Shown here piece after piece: positions 39,767-48,237 of a stretch of 64,000 nt of DNA. The notes beneath the pieces were generated by a model that was not told the origin of the DNA, did not search any database, and saw only the letters and a program-made list of their open reading frames with translations. Source of the DNA: Actinoalloteichus fjordicus. Its GTDB lineage: Bacteria > Actinomycetota > Actinomycetes > Mycobacteriales > Pseudonocardiaceae. Positions within the stretch are counted from its first letter, which is position 1. Every line of letters begins with the position of its first letter. Both the position numbers and the translations under genes were made by a program. Location: assembly GCF_001941625.1 (NCBI RefSeq), contig NZ_CP016076.1, positions 1,364,001-1,428,000 on the forward strand, written 5' to 3'.

Positions 39767-40645
39767 TCAGGCGAGCTGTTCAGGCGGTCGACCGGGGACA
39801 GCCGGATCACCGGAAGCCGCCGTGGCGCGGAGGTGATTCGCGCGGGCGAGCAGGATCGGCCCGAGCTTGTCGGCCTCGGTGATCGGCAGGAGCCATTCGC
39901 CGTCGCCGGTGTGCAGGACGAGGGCCGCGCCCGCCGGACACCGCAGACTCTCGAACCGGCCGCGCATCCAGACCCGGCCGCGGTCGGTGTCGCGAACGAT
40001 GCGGACACCGGTGTCCAGTACCTCGGTGAGGGGCAGCGAACCCTCCACGTCGATCTGCCTGCGGTGATTCCGCTTGCTCAGCGAGCCGCGCAGCGCCTGC
40101 CAGCGCAGCAGGCCCTCATCCAGCGTGACGTCCGCAGACCACCGCCTGCATCGAATCCGATGGACCAGGTGAAAGTCGGAGGCTCCGACGACGGTCGCGG
40201 GCGACTCGATCAGGATTCGGCCCGCGCGGACCATGAGAATCAGACACACCACGGGAAGCAGCACCGCGATGACGACGAGCGCGCCTCGGAAGCCTGCGAG
40301 GTAGTCGACAGGATCTCCGCCGAAGACGGGGAACGCCAGGAAGGGGACGGTGAACACACCGGTCAGCACGGTGCTGGACCGCCACTCGGACGGCGACAGC
40401 AGCAGCCTGTTCCGGATGAGCTGCGTCAGCACGATCGCCAGCGGGACGCCGGGCAGGAGCGCGGTGGCAGCACCTCGTGGTCCCAGGTGATCGAGGAAGA
40501 TTCCCACGAAGACGACCAGTTGACCGGCGGGCAGCACGAGGAGCCCGAGCAGCAGCATCGGGCGGATGCGATCCCAGCGCTGTTGCAGCGCTTCGCGGTT
40601 GTGCTCGGGGACGGCGCCGGGAGTCGTGCGGGGGATCAGCGACAC
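39767..40645 (-). CDS. Membrane protein, tandem paralogue C (four helices plus beta-rich domain)
   Basis: Of 292 residues, the N-terminal SLIPRTTPGAVPEHNREALQ is followed by paired hydrophobic helices (MLLLGLLVLPAGQLVVFVGI; GALVVIAVLLPVVCLILMV). A C-terminal ~140-residue soluble domain contains RRWSADVTLDEGLLRWQAL and GEWLLPITEADKLGPILLARA, perhaps a PH-like fold (inference). It is closely related in sequence and length to the next two genes, and its start region (CCGAAGAGAGGTCGTCA) is duplicated upstream of the 40711-41583 copy. It is the last gene of a minus-strand run with WXG100-type genes. Confidence 0.75.
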   Translation of the reverse strand: MSLIPRTTPGAVPEHNREALQQRWDRIRPMLLLGLLVLPAGQLVVFVGIFLDHLGPRGAATALLPGVPLAIVLTQLIRNRLLLSPSEWRSSTVLTGVFTVPFLAFPVFGGDPVDYLAGFRGALVVIAVLLPVVCLILMVRAGRILIESPATVVGASDFHLVHRIRCRRWSADVTLDEGLLRWQALRGSLSKRNHRRQIDVEGSLPLTEVLDTGVRIVRDTDRGRVWMRGRFESLRCPAGAALVLHTGDGEWLLPITEADKLGPILLARANHLRATAASGDPAVPGRPPEQLA

Positions 40646-40710
40646 TGCGGTGACGACCTCTCTTCGGTCGGGGCGGTCCACGTGCTTCTGATGGTCGAGT
40701 ATCCGCCTCG

Positions 40711-41583
40711 TCAGAAGGCCTTGGTCCCGCCCTCTCTTCTGGCGCGGGCGCGTTCGGCGCGGAGGTGCTCGGCTCGGGCGAGGACGATGGGTGCGAGCCG
40801 ATCGGGTGCGTTCATCGGCATCAACCACTCGCCGTCCTTGGCGTGGAGTACCAGCGCCGGGCCCAATGGACAGTGCAGTTTCCAGAGTTGACCGCGCATC
40901 CAGGATCGGTGGTCGTCGTCCTCGCGGACGATGCGGACGCTGGTGTCGAGGACGGCGGAGAGCGGAAACGCTCCGGTGACGTCGACTCGGGAGCCGTGTG
41001 ATCCATACCCGTTGCCCACTTCGTTGGTGGTCGCTTCCCAGCGCAGCCGATCCTTGTCGAGGATGACCGAGGCGGACCACCGCTCGGAACGGAGCGGATA
41101 GGTCAGTACGAAGTCGCTGCCTGCGACGACGGAGACGGGCGCCGCGACGAGGATGCGTCTGGCCTGCAGGACGAGCAGCAGGCACACCGGAGGAAGTAGG
41201 ACTGCCGTGAGAATGAGCGGACCTCGGATGCCCGCAATGTACTCGACACGGGCCGGGCCTAGCAGGGGGATCAGCAGGAAGGGAATGGACAGGATTGCGT
41301 TGATCAGCGTGCTGTATTTCCACTCGGACGGCGTCAGCAGGGTGTTCTTGCGTGCGAGCTGCCAGAGTACGAACGCTGTCGAGAACCCAGGCAAGATCAT
41401 GAGGAAGATGGAGCCGAGACCCATGCCGTCGATGAACACCCAGCCGAATATCGTCAGCTGACCGACGGGCAGTACGAGCAGCCCGAGGATCAACATCGGG
41501 CGCACCTGGTTCCAGCGCCGTCGCAGCGCGGCCCGGTTGGCTTCTGGCACGGCGCCGGGCACCGTGCTGGGAATCAGTGACAC
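40711..41583 (-). CDS. Membrane protein, tandem paralogue B
   Basis: This 290-residue homologue of the flanking genes shares SLIPSTVPGAVPEANRAALRRRW, MLILGLLVLPVGQL, LLTPSEWKYSTLINAILSIPFLL and the C-terminal WSASVILDKDRLRWEA and GEWLMPMNAPDRLAPIVLARAEH. It has four predicted helices in two pairs, with the soluble domain after residue 160. The GTG start has AGAGAGG upstream, in a 17-bp block identical to that of paralogue C. This shows recent tandem duplication of gene plus leader. The function is unknown; immunity or anchoring for the neighbouring secreted proteins is one possibility. Confidence 0.75.
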   Translation of the reverse strand: MSLIPSTVPGAVPEANRAALRRRWNQVRPMLILGLLVLPVGQLTIFGWVFIDGMGLGSIFLMILPGFSTAFVLWQLARKNTLLTPSEWKYSTLINAILSIPFLLIPLLGPARVEYIAGIRGPLILTAVLLPPVCLLLVLQARRILVAAPVSVVAGSDFVLTYPLRSERWSASVILDKDRLRWEATTNEVGNGYGSHGSRVDVTGAFPLSAVLDTSVRIVREDDDHRSWMRGQLWKLHCPLGPALVLHAKDGEWLMPMNAPDRLAPIVLARAEHLRAERARARREGGTKAF

Positions 41584-41696
41584 CGAGCTGACGACCTCTC
41601 TTCGGCTGGTCTGGCAGGGCCTGCGCGTTACAGGTGCGCGTGTCTCTGCGGGATGGATCAACAAGATCGTCGAGGTCGCCGGCACACCGGACTCGC

Positions 41697-42593
41697 CTAC
41701 GAGCTCGCTTCCGGTTCAGGCCTATGCGGACGGAACTCCGGTCGTGACGTCCCCTGCTTGATCCTGGCGCGGATGTGCTCGGCTCGTGCCAGCAGTACCG
41801 GCTTCAGCGCTTCGGGTCGAGTCATCGGCAGTACCCATTCACCGGAGTGGGTGTGCAGAACCAGCGCAGGGCCGGGACGAATCCTCAATCGCCACAGATG
41901 GCCACGCATCCAGACACGTCCCCCCTCGGTGTCGTGCACGATGCGGAGACTCACATCTCGCACCGCGGCCAAGGGGATGGAACTGCTCACGTCGACCTTG
42001 TTGACCGCGACCCCGTAACTTCGCGCGAGTGAGTTTCGCCATGCCTCCCAGTGCAGCCGGTCCTTGTCCAGGGTGATGGTGGCGAACCACCGATTGGAGC
42101 GCAGTCGGTAGTCCAAGACGAAGTCACTGGCCGCGACAAGCCGCAGCGGTTCAGCCATGAGGATGCGGCGTGCCTGCCAGACGAGTAGCCGGCAGATGAC
42201 GGGAATCAAGACGATGGCGAGGACGAGTGCTCCTCGGAACCCTGCGGAGTACTGCTGTGCCGCTGTGCCGGTCAAGGGCAGGAGGACGATCGGGATGGAC
42301 AAGATGGCATTGAGAGCAACGCTCGCCGTCCACTCCGACGGTGTGATCAGCTTCGGTCCACGCCTCAGTTGTCGGACCACCAGTATCACGCCTGCCGTCG
42401 GAACGAGGGTCAGCAATACGCCAGGCAGCACGACCCAGCCGATCATCAGGCCACCGAACAACACGACCTGGCCGATCGGCAGTATGAGAAGGGCGAGCAT
42501 GAGTCGCGGACGTATTTGGTCCCAACGCCGTTGCAACGTCGCCTGATCACGCTCGGCGGCCTCGCTCGGGACCGTACGGGGAAACAACGGCAC
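41697..42593 (-). CDS. Membrane protein, tandem paralogue A (most divergent copy)
   Basis: This 298-residue member of the same family (PLFPRTVPSEAAERDQATLQ, LMLALLILPIGQVVLFGGL, WFATITLDKDRLHWEAW, GEWVLPMTRPEALKPVLLARAEH) has a longer basic tail. Its upstream sequence differs from the other two (GAGAGGACATC before GTG 42593), so it is probably the older copy. It lies 127 bp downstream of the WXG100/CpnT-N-like gene and begins the three-gene paralogue run. Confidence 0.75.
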   Translation of the reverse strand: MPLFPRTVPSEAAERDQATLQRRWDQIRPRLMLALLILPIGQVVLFGGLMIGWVVLPGVLLTLVPTAGVILVVRQLRRGPKLITPSEWTASVALNAILSIPIVLLPLTGTAAQQYSAGFRGALVLAIVLIPVICRLLVWQARRILMAEPLRLVAASDFVLDYRLRSNRWFATITLDKDRLHWEAWRNSLARSYGVAVNKVDVSSSIPLAAVRDVSLRIVHDTEGGRVWMRGHLWRLRIRPGPALVLHTHSGEWVLPMTRPEALKPVLLARAEHIRARIKQGTSRPEFRPHRPEPEASS

Positions 42594-42720
42594 CGGGGTG
42601 ATGTCCTCTCCTGTCTACGGAGCGGGATGATGACTCGTCACACGGTGAACAGTAAAAACCCAAGTGTGAAGAGGAACACCGCATCGCGGGATGTGAATGC
42701 GAGCGGCGTCCTCGTTCCGC

Positions 42721-43824
42721 TCAGGCGTGTTGCGTGCCGGAAGTGCCTGGCTCTTGTACCTCCGGCATCGGGACGGAGCCTCCGTCGTTCTGCATCTCAG
42801 GCATGGTGGGCGGAGCCGTTCCGGGCGGCCCGAACCATGGCACGTCACTCGGTGCCGGCTGGCTCGAGAACTGCTGGTCGTTGTAATCACCGGGTGAGAC
42901 GGGGTAGTTCGGCGGGGTGACGTCGAGTGGACGGTCTCCAGTGCGGCCGCCTGGGTTGCCGTCCCAGAGGTTCTGAGCGTGGCCGTTCGCACCGGAGACG
43001 GCTCCGTTCGTACCGCCGACAGTTGCGCCCTGGGCACCCGATTGCAAGTAGTCGCCGAAGGAGGAGGCCTCCCCGTTGCGAAAATCGTTGATTCCTCGGT
43101 CGAGGAGGTTTGCACCGGCGCCGGTGATCGCTCCGTTCGTGGCGCCCTGGATGGCCGCGTCGGTGAAGCTGCCGACTGCTGCTGTCGGTAGGAATGCGTC
43201 GCCGAGGCCGCCAGCGATCCCCGAAGCCAGCCCGGTGATACCTGCGCTCACCGTCTTGCCGGTATCCCAGGAATCTCGGTTCCCAGCGAGCATCTGGCTG
43301 CCCTGGATTGCGATGTCGACGCCCAGGTTGATTGCCAGTTGCCTGACGAGTTCTCGGAAGAGAATCTGAACCACCGACCGCGTCGCGGCCTGTGCGATCG
43401 GAATTCCGGCCGAACTTGCGCCGAGGGTTACGAACGCGGCCGCGACCATGCTGGCGATCGAGGCGGCCAGCATTACCAGCGCGGCGATGATGCTCAGCTT
43501 CGTGTACTCGACTTCCAAGGCCGCGTTGTCACACGCCGCGCCGAGTTCGTCGCACAGCTCCTGAAGTTTCGGCAGGAACTGCGGATCATTGACGACGTAC
43601 TGGCCCCAGAACTCGCGGAAGGCGTCGGCCGTGTCGCCCTCCATCGTGGACAGCGCGGCCTGTCCGGCCGCCTCCGCCGCCTCCGCGACCGAGCCGACCT
43701 CGGCGGCCGTGCTCGTCCAGCCCTCGCCGAGCCTGCGCAGCGCCGTCTCGTCGCCCTCCGGCCAACTCGCGCCCACCACGATGGGGGTCAGCCACTGCAC
43801 CCATTCGGGAATCTCGATGCCCAT
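42721..43824 (-). CDS. WXG100/CpnT-N-like secreted protein without a recognisable toxin domain
   Basis: This is a 367-residue protein. Residues 1-100 are a WXG100-type helical hairpin (IPEWVQWLTPIVVGASWPEGDE, LRRLGEGW, GDTADAFREFWGQYV). Residues 110-190 hold hydrophobic helices including VQILFRELVRQLAINLGVDI, seen in N-terminal parts of CpnT-like type VII substrates. Residues 190-285 are Gly/Ala-rich (AVGSFTDAAIQGATNGAITG), and the last ~80 are Pro/Gly/Gln-rich and probably disordered. Related proteins usually end in a toxin; none is visible here. It is 9 bp after the EspC-like gene and in one operon with it. Confidence 0.75.
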   Translation of the reverse strand: MGIEIPEWVQWLTPIVVGASWPEGDETALRRLGEGWTSTAAEVGSVAEAAEAAGQAALSTMEGDTADAFREFWGQYVVNDPQFLPKLQELCDELGAACDNAALEVEYTKLSIIAALVMLAASIASMVAAAFVTLGASSAGIPIAQAATRSVVQILFRELVRQLAINLGVDIAIQGSQMLAGNRDSWDTGKTVSAGITGLASGIAGGLGDAFLPTAAVGSFTDAAIQGATNGAITGAGANLLDRGINDFRNGEASSFGDYLQSGAQGATVGGTNGAVSGANGHAQNLWDGNPGGRTGDRPLDVTPPNYPVSPGDYNDQQFSSQPAPSDVPWFGPPGTAPPTMPEMQNDGGSVPMPEVQEPGTSGTQHA

Positions 43825-43833
43825 GTCAACCCC

Positions 43834-44151
43834 TCACGCCATCTGGCTGAAGCCGTCGGCCGCGTCCTGGTCGATCGACTCCCAGGTGTCGGCGGCGGCG
43901 TCGAGCTGGAGCTTGATTCCGCGCAGCGCCTCCACCAACGCGGAGATGTTCTCCTGGGCGGCCTGCGCAGCGGGGACATAGTCGGTGGCGAAGGTCATGC
44001 CGGACTCGTCACCGCCCCAACACTCTCCCTCTGTCGAGACGATGCCGTCAATGGACGTTCCGGCGCCCTCCAACTGGTCCGCGGCCGCGTCGAACTGCGG
44101 CGACCGTGCGCGCAGCGCAGGCGGATCGACTTCCATGTTGTCATTTCCCAT
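43834..44151 (-). CDS. EspC/WXG100-like type VII secretion-associated protein
   Basis: This 105-residue all-helical protein belongs to the ESX-secretion-associated (PF10824-like) group: MEVDPPALRARSPQFDAAADQLEGAGTSI in helix 1 (cited in parts), CWGGDESGMTFATDYVPAA at the WG turn, and a second helix. The C-terminal export motif, usually YxxxD/E, appears as WESID with Trp in place of Tyr. It probably pairs with, and is co-secreted with, the adjacent 367-residue protein. ATG 44151 is chosen; ATG 44136 is an alternative. Confidence 0.78.
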   Translation of the reverse strand: MGNDNMEVDPPALRARSPQFDAAADQLEGAGTSIDGIVSTEGECWGGDESGMTFATDYVPAAQAAQENISALVEALRGIKLQLDAAADTWESIDQDAADGFSQMA

Positions 44152-44344
44152 GGCGGTGTCCTTCTCGATGAGACGGATAGCGGTGCACCGGTCGACGTCC
44201 GGACTAAGGACGTCCGACTGGGGACGCCCGGCTGGGGGACGGCATGACTCGGTGCTGCGGGTCTCGGTGAGTCACGGCCGCGCGAATCACCGATGTCGTG
44301 GCGCACGCGGACCCTGGTCCGTGTGGTCGCACCGACGCGACGGC

Positions 44345-44860
44345 TCAGCGCATGAACGAGCCGCCGCCGAAGTCCTCGTCGTCGTCTTCCGGCGGACGCG
44401 GCCTGCGCGGCGGCGCGGGCGGCGCCGCGCTGGGCGGGGTGGGCGGCGGCGGCATGGTGGGCAGCAGATCCCGCAGGGCGGGCGCGCCCTCGATCAGGTC
44501 GCCGAGATCCATGCTCGGCCCCTGCTGGGTCGCCGTCATCGCCTCGTTGACCTCGGTCCTGGCGCGCGCGGTGGCGCGGACGATCGTCTCCACCACGGTG
44601 CGCGAGAGCTTCTCCGGGGTGCTGCGGTTGAACGCCGTCACCGCGAAGTCCAGGCGGGTGATCGTGCCCGCTGCGTCGACGACGGCGGTGACCAGTCCGT
44701 CGGGCGACACCGCTTCGCCGGTCACGGCCATGGCCCTGGACTGCGCGTCCTTCAGATCCGACATCTGCTGCTGGAACTGGGTGGTCAGATTCGCCACCTG
44801 CTCCCGCATCGCCGCGTTGCGTGCCTCCAGCGCGGCACGCCGGTCAGTCTGTTCGCTCAT
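44345..44860 (-). CDS. YbaB/EbfC-like nucleoid-associated protein
   Basis: The 171-residue protein has the YbaB/EbfC architecture: an N-terminal helix (REQVANLTTQFQQQMSDLKD), a beta sheet (AVTGEAVSPDGLVTAVVDAAGTITRLDFA cited in parts) and a C-terminal helix (LSRTVVETIVRATARA). A Pro-rich, acidic tail ending DDDEDFGGGSFMR follows. Such proteins often head actinobacterial WXG100 operons, as here, 193 bp upstream of the EspC-like gene. It may organise DNA locally or serve the secretion locus; the role is not established. Confidence 0.82.
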   Translation of the reverse strand: MSEQTDRRAALEARNAAMREQVANLTTQFQQQMSDLKDAQSRAMAVTGEAVSPDGLVTAVVDAAGTITRLDFAVTAFNRSTPEKLSRTVVETIVRATARARTEVNEAMTATQQGPSMDLGDLIEGAPALRDLLPTMPPPPTPPSAAPPAPPRRPRPPEDDDEDFGGGSFMR

Positions 44861-45010
44861 CCCGTCCCCTCAGCGTCGTTGAGCAGCTGCCAGGGCGGAC
44901 AGTAGACAACTCCGCTGGACACCGGGGCCGTCTTGACGAAAACCACACGATTAACGCACGACGACACTCCCGGTGCAGGCCCGACCGGCGGCGACGGTCA
45001 GAATGGCCTG

Positions 45011-45874
45011 GTGACCGACCGGGGCTTGCAGGGCACGACAGACGGACGGCCGCACAGCGGCGGCCACGAGGCGGCGGACACCACGGACCTGGTGATCCGC
45101 ATGGACGGAGTCGGAGTTCGGCGCGGACCGACGAATCTGGTCCGGGACATCGACTGGCGCGTCGAGGTCGACGAGCGGTGGGTGATCCTCGGGCCCAATG
45201 GCGCGGGCAAGACCACCATGCTGCGGCTGGCAGGAGCGGAGCTGCATCCCAGCAGCGGCACGGTGCACCTGCTCGGTGAGCGGCTCGGCGGCGTCGACGT
45301 CTTCGAGCTCCGGCCGAGGATCGGGCTGTGCTCGGCCGCGCAGGCCGCCCGCATCCCGCCGGACGAGGTGGTGCGCGACGTCGTGGTCAGTGCAGGCTAC
45401 GCGGTGCTCGGCCGGTGGCGAGAGGACTACGACGCCCTCGATCTCGACCGGGCGACCGAGCTGCTCGGCTCGCTGGGCATGGGCGCGTTGGCCGACCGCA
45501 GATTCGGCACCTTGTCGGAGGGGGAGCGCAAGCGGACCCTCATCGCCAGGGCATTGATGACCGACCCCGAGATGCTGCTCCTCGACGAGCCCGCCGCCGG
45601 TCTGGACCTCGGCGGACGAGAGGACCTGGTCGCTCGGCTGACGATGCTGGCCTCCGATCCGGACTCGCCCGCTCTCGTGCTGGTCACCCACCACGTCGAG
45701 GAGATCCCGCCCGGCTTCACCCACGCGCTGCTGCTGCGCGAGGGCGGGGTCGTCGCGCAGGGACTGCTGGCGGACGTCATCACCGAGGAGAACCTGTCGG
45801 CGACCTTCGGCCAGGACCTCGTCCTCCAGCGCTCCGGTGATCGCTTCTTCGCCTGGCGACGCCCCGGCAGCTGA
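45011..45874 (+). CDS. ABC transporter ATP-binding protein (Rv3041c-like)
   Basis: This is a complete ABC ATPase: Walker A GPNGAGKTTMLRL, signature LSEGERKRTLIARAL, Walker B MLLLDEPAAGLDLGGRED and the H-loop VTHHVEEIP. No permease gene is adjacent. It corresponds to Rv3041c, which in M. tuberculosis directly follows serB2; here 40 kb separates them. The start is uncertain: GTG 45011 gives a 287-residue protein, TTG 44933 would add 26 low-complexity residues, and neither has a good ribosome site. The exported or imported substrate is unknown. Confidence 0.88.
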   Translation: MTDRGLQGTTDGRPHSGGHEAADTTDLVIRMDGVGVRRGPTNLVRDIDWRVEVDERWVILGPNGAGKTTMLRLAGAELHPSSGTVHLLGERLGGVDVFELRPRIGLCSAAQAARIPPDEVVRDVVVSAGYAVLGRWREDYDALDLDRATELLGSLGMGALADRRFGTLSEGERKRTLIARALMTDPEMLLLDEPAAGLDLGGREDLVARLTMLASDPDSPALVLVTHHVEEIPPGFTHALLLREGGVVAQGLLADVITEENLSATFGQDLVLQRSGDRFFAWRRPGS

Positions 45875-45979
45875 CCGCCTGGGCGGTCTACCGCGCGGTA
45901 ACCTGCGTGCGCGACGGTCGATCTTCGACTGTCGGCGGCGCCGCCGGAGCGCCACGATGATGTCGAGGAGGACGCGGGC

Positions 45980-46759
45980 GTGGGCGAGTTCGTCAGGCTG
46001 GAAGTGGACGCGGGAATCGGCACGATCCGATTGGACCGGCCGCCGATGAACGCCTTGAACATCCAGATGCAGGAGGAGATCCGCGCCGTCGCCACCGAGG
46101 CGTCGGTCCGCGCCGACATCCGGGCCGTGGTGATCTACGGCGGACCCAAGGTGTTCGCCGCCGGGGCGGACATCAAGGAGATGGCCGATCTCACCTACGC
46201 GCAGATGGCCGACCGCGCGCCGCAGCTCTCCTCCGCGTTCCGCGCGGTGGCGGAGATCCCCAAGCCCGTGGTCGCCGCCGTCACCGGCTACGCGCTGGGC
46301 GGCGGCCTCGAACTGGCATTGTGCGCGGATCGCCGCATCGCGGGCGACAACGTCAAGGTCGGTCAGCCCGAGGTCCTGCTCGGCGTGCTGCCGGGTGCGG
46401 GCGGCACACAGCGACTGGCCAGGCTCGTCGGCCCGGCCAAGGCCAAGGACATCATCTTCACCGGTCGGTTCGTCGAGGCCGCCGAGGCGCTGACGCTCGG
46501 CGTCGTCGACGAGGTCGTGGCACCGGACGACGTCTACGCCACCGCGTTGAGCTGGGCGGATCGCTTCACTCATGGTGCCGCGCAGGCGCTCTCCGCAGCG
46601 AAGACCGCCATCGACACCGGGTTGCAGACCGACCTGGCCAGCGGACTCGCGCTGGAGAGCAGGCTGTTCGCGGCGATGTTCGCCACCGAGGACCAGAAGA
46701 CCGGGATGCGCTCGTTCGTCGAGAACGGCCCCGGCAAGGCGAAGTTCGAGGGCCGTTGA
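45980..46759 (+). CDS. Enoyl-CoA hydratase/isomerase (crotonase family)
   Basis: It hydrates 2-enoyl-CoA in fatty-acid oxidation. The 259-residue crotonase fold shows the CoA/oxyanion segments AAGADIKEM and YALGGGLELALCAD and both catalytic glutamates (GGGLELAL and QPEVLLGVLPGAGGTQRLARLVG, cited by their key parts). GAGGAGG precedes GTG 45980. It is the counterpart of Rv3039c (echA17). The methyltransferase gene starts one base after its stop, so they are cotranscribed. Confidence 0.93.
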   Translation: MGEFVRLEVDAGIGTIRLDRPPMNALNIQMQEEIRAVATEASVRADIRAVVIYGGPKVFAAGADIKEMADLTYAQMADRAPQLSSAFRAVAEIPKPVVAAVTGYALGGGLELALCADRRIAGDNVKVGQPEVLLGVLPGAGGTQRLARLVGPAKAKDIIFTGRFVEAAEALTLGVVDEVVAPDDVYATALSWADRFTHGAAQALSAAKTAIDTGLQTDLASGLALESRLFAAMFATEDQKTGMRSFVENGPGKAKFEGR

Positions 46760-46760
46760 G

Positions 46761-47852
46761 ATGAGCGAGACACCGATGCGACGACCCGGCATCAAACGGC
46801 AGGGCACCACTCGTCTCGACGAGGTCGACGACGTCACGGCGCACGACGTCCCGCGCCACGAGCCGACGGGCACCGACGGTCGCGTCCCGACCGATCCAGC
46901 GCCCAACCCGCACGCCACCGAGGCCGAGGTCAAGGCCGCCTACGCCGATCCGAAGCTGGCGAACGTCCTCTATCACGACTGGGAGGCCGAGACCTACGAC
47001 GAGAAGTGGTCGATCTCCTATGACGATCGCTGCGTCGACTACGCCGTCGGCCGGTTCCACTACGCGGCGGGCGTGCCTGCGAAGCCCTACGGTCGAGCGC
47101 TGGAACTGGGCTCCGGCACGGGCTTCTTCCTGCTCAACCTGATGCAGGGCGGGATCGTCGAGAAGGGCTCGGTGACGGACCTGTCGCCCGGCATGGTGAA
47201 GGCGGCGCTGCGCAACGCGGAGAACCTCGGCCTCGACGTGGACGGGCGGGTCGGCGACGCGGAGCGCATCCCCTACCCGGACGACACATTCGACCTGGTG
47301 GTGGGGCATGCGGTCCTGCACCACATCCCCGACGTCGAGGCGGCGATGCGGGAGGTGCTGCGGGTGCTCAAGCCCGGCGGCCGGTTCGTCTTCGCGGGCG
47401 ACCCCACCCGGATCGGTGACTACTACGCGCGCAGGCTCGGCCGGGCCACCTGGTGGCTGACGACCAGGATCACCCGGCTGCCCGCGCTGGCGGCCTGGCG
47501 GCGCCCGCAGCAGGAGCTCGACGAGTCCTCCCGCGCCGCAGCCCTGGAGGCGGTCGTCGACCTGCACACCTTCGTCCCGTCCGAGCTGGAGCAGACCGCT
47601 CGGGCGGCGGGCGCGGTGCGCGTGCACGCCAGGACGGAGGAGTTCGCCGCAGCGCTGTTCGGCTGGCCGGTGCGGACCTTCGAAGCGGCGGTTCCGCAGG
47701 GCAAGCTGGGCTTCGGCTGGGCGATGTTCGCCTATCGCACCTGGCAACGACTGTCCTGGTTGGACCAACGGCTGGCAGGCCTGCTGCCGCGCGACGTCTT
47801 CTACAACGTCCTGATCACCGGTCGGAAGGCCGCTCGATCAGACCGGGCCTGA
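46761..47852 (+). CDS. Class I SAM-dependent methyltransferase (Rv3038c-like)
   Basis: This is a 363-residue methyltransferase: motif I ALELGSGTGFFLLNL, post-I DLSPGMVKAALRNA, motif II DLVVGHAVLHHIPDVEAAM and motif III LKPGGRFVFAGDP. The first ~60 residues are polar and variable. A C-terminal extension of ~110 residues (WQRLSWLDQRLAGLLPRDVFYNVLI in part) may contact a lipid or polymer substrate. It follows echA by one base, as in M. tuberculosis. The substrate is unknown; the neighbouring polysaccharide genes suggest a lipid or glycan, but this is inference. Confidence 0.9.
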   Translation: MSETPMRRPGIKRQGTTRLDEVDDVTAHDVPRHEPTGTDGRVPTDPAPNPHATEAEVKAAYADPKLANVLYHDWEAETYDEKWSISYDDRCVDYAVGRFHYAAGVPAKPYGRALELGSGTGFFLLNLMQGGIVEKGSVTDLSPGMVKAALRNAENLGLDVDGRVGDAERIPYPDDTFDLVVGHAVLHHIPDVEAAMREVLRVLKPGGRFVFAGDPTRIGDYYARRLGRATWWLTTRITRLPALAAWRRPQQELDESSRAAALEAVVDLHTFVPSELEQTARAAGAVRVHARTEEFAAALFGWPVRTFEAAVPQGKLGFGWAMFAYRTWQRLSWLDQRLAGLLPRDVFYNVLITGRKAARSDRA

Positions 47853-47945
47853 GGCCTCGGACGCCGACTCTGCCCCGCTGAAGTCGCCGCGCCGCCGGTC
47901 GCCGCCGACAGGGGCGACCGGCGGCGCGGCGTCGGGTGAACTCCC

Positions 47946-48125
47946 GCCGATCCCGACCGCGCCGATCCCGACCGCGCCGATCCCGACCGCGCCGATCCCG
48001 ACCGCGCCGATCCCGACCGCGCCGATCCCGACCGCGCCGATCCCGACCGCGCCGATCCCGACCGCGCCGATCCCGACCGCGCCGATCCCGACCGCGCCGA
48101 TCCCGACCGCGCCGATCCCGACCGC
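47946..48125. repeat. Minisatellite: twelve identical 15-bp units
   Basis: GCCGATCCCGACCGC is repeated 12 times without a mismatch (180 bp), followed by a four-base remnant. The period is a multiple of three, so all six frames stay open (for example ADPDR or PIPTA on the plus strand, AVGIG on the minus). It lies between the methyltransferase stop and the acyltransferase promoter. I do not treat any of the frames as a gene. Copy number is likely to vary between strains. Confidence 0.95.
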
Positions 48126-48223
48126 GCCGTGGCCGAGGCGATCGGGCGGCGGGGTGCTCGGGCGGCGGGCCGGGCGGAACGCCGTCGAATTGATCGTTCC
48201 TCGTCCCGCTCCGCCTCGGGTGC

Positions 48224-48229
48224 TAGCTT
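48224..48229 (+). promoter_or_regulatory. -10 element for a leaderless acyltransferase mRNA
   Basis: TAGCTT ends eight bases before GTG 48238, the TANNNT spacing seen in leaderless actinobacterial genes. No ribosome-binding site is present upstream of that GTG. Confidence 0.45.
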
Positions 48230-48237
48230 CTGGACCG

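Noticed and set aside
44951-46933. A 660-residue minus-strand open frame
   Set aside because: It lies opposite the ABC ATPase and enoyl-CoA hydratase genes, which have complete motifs.
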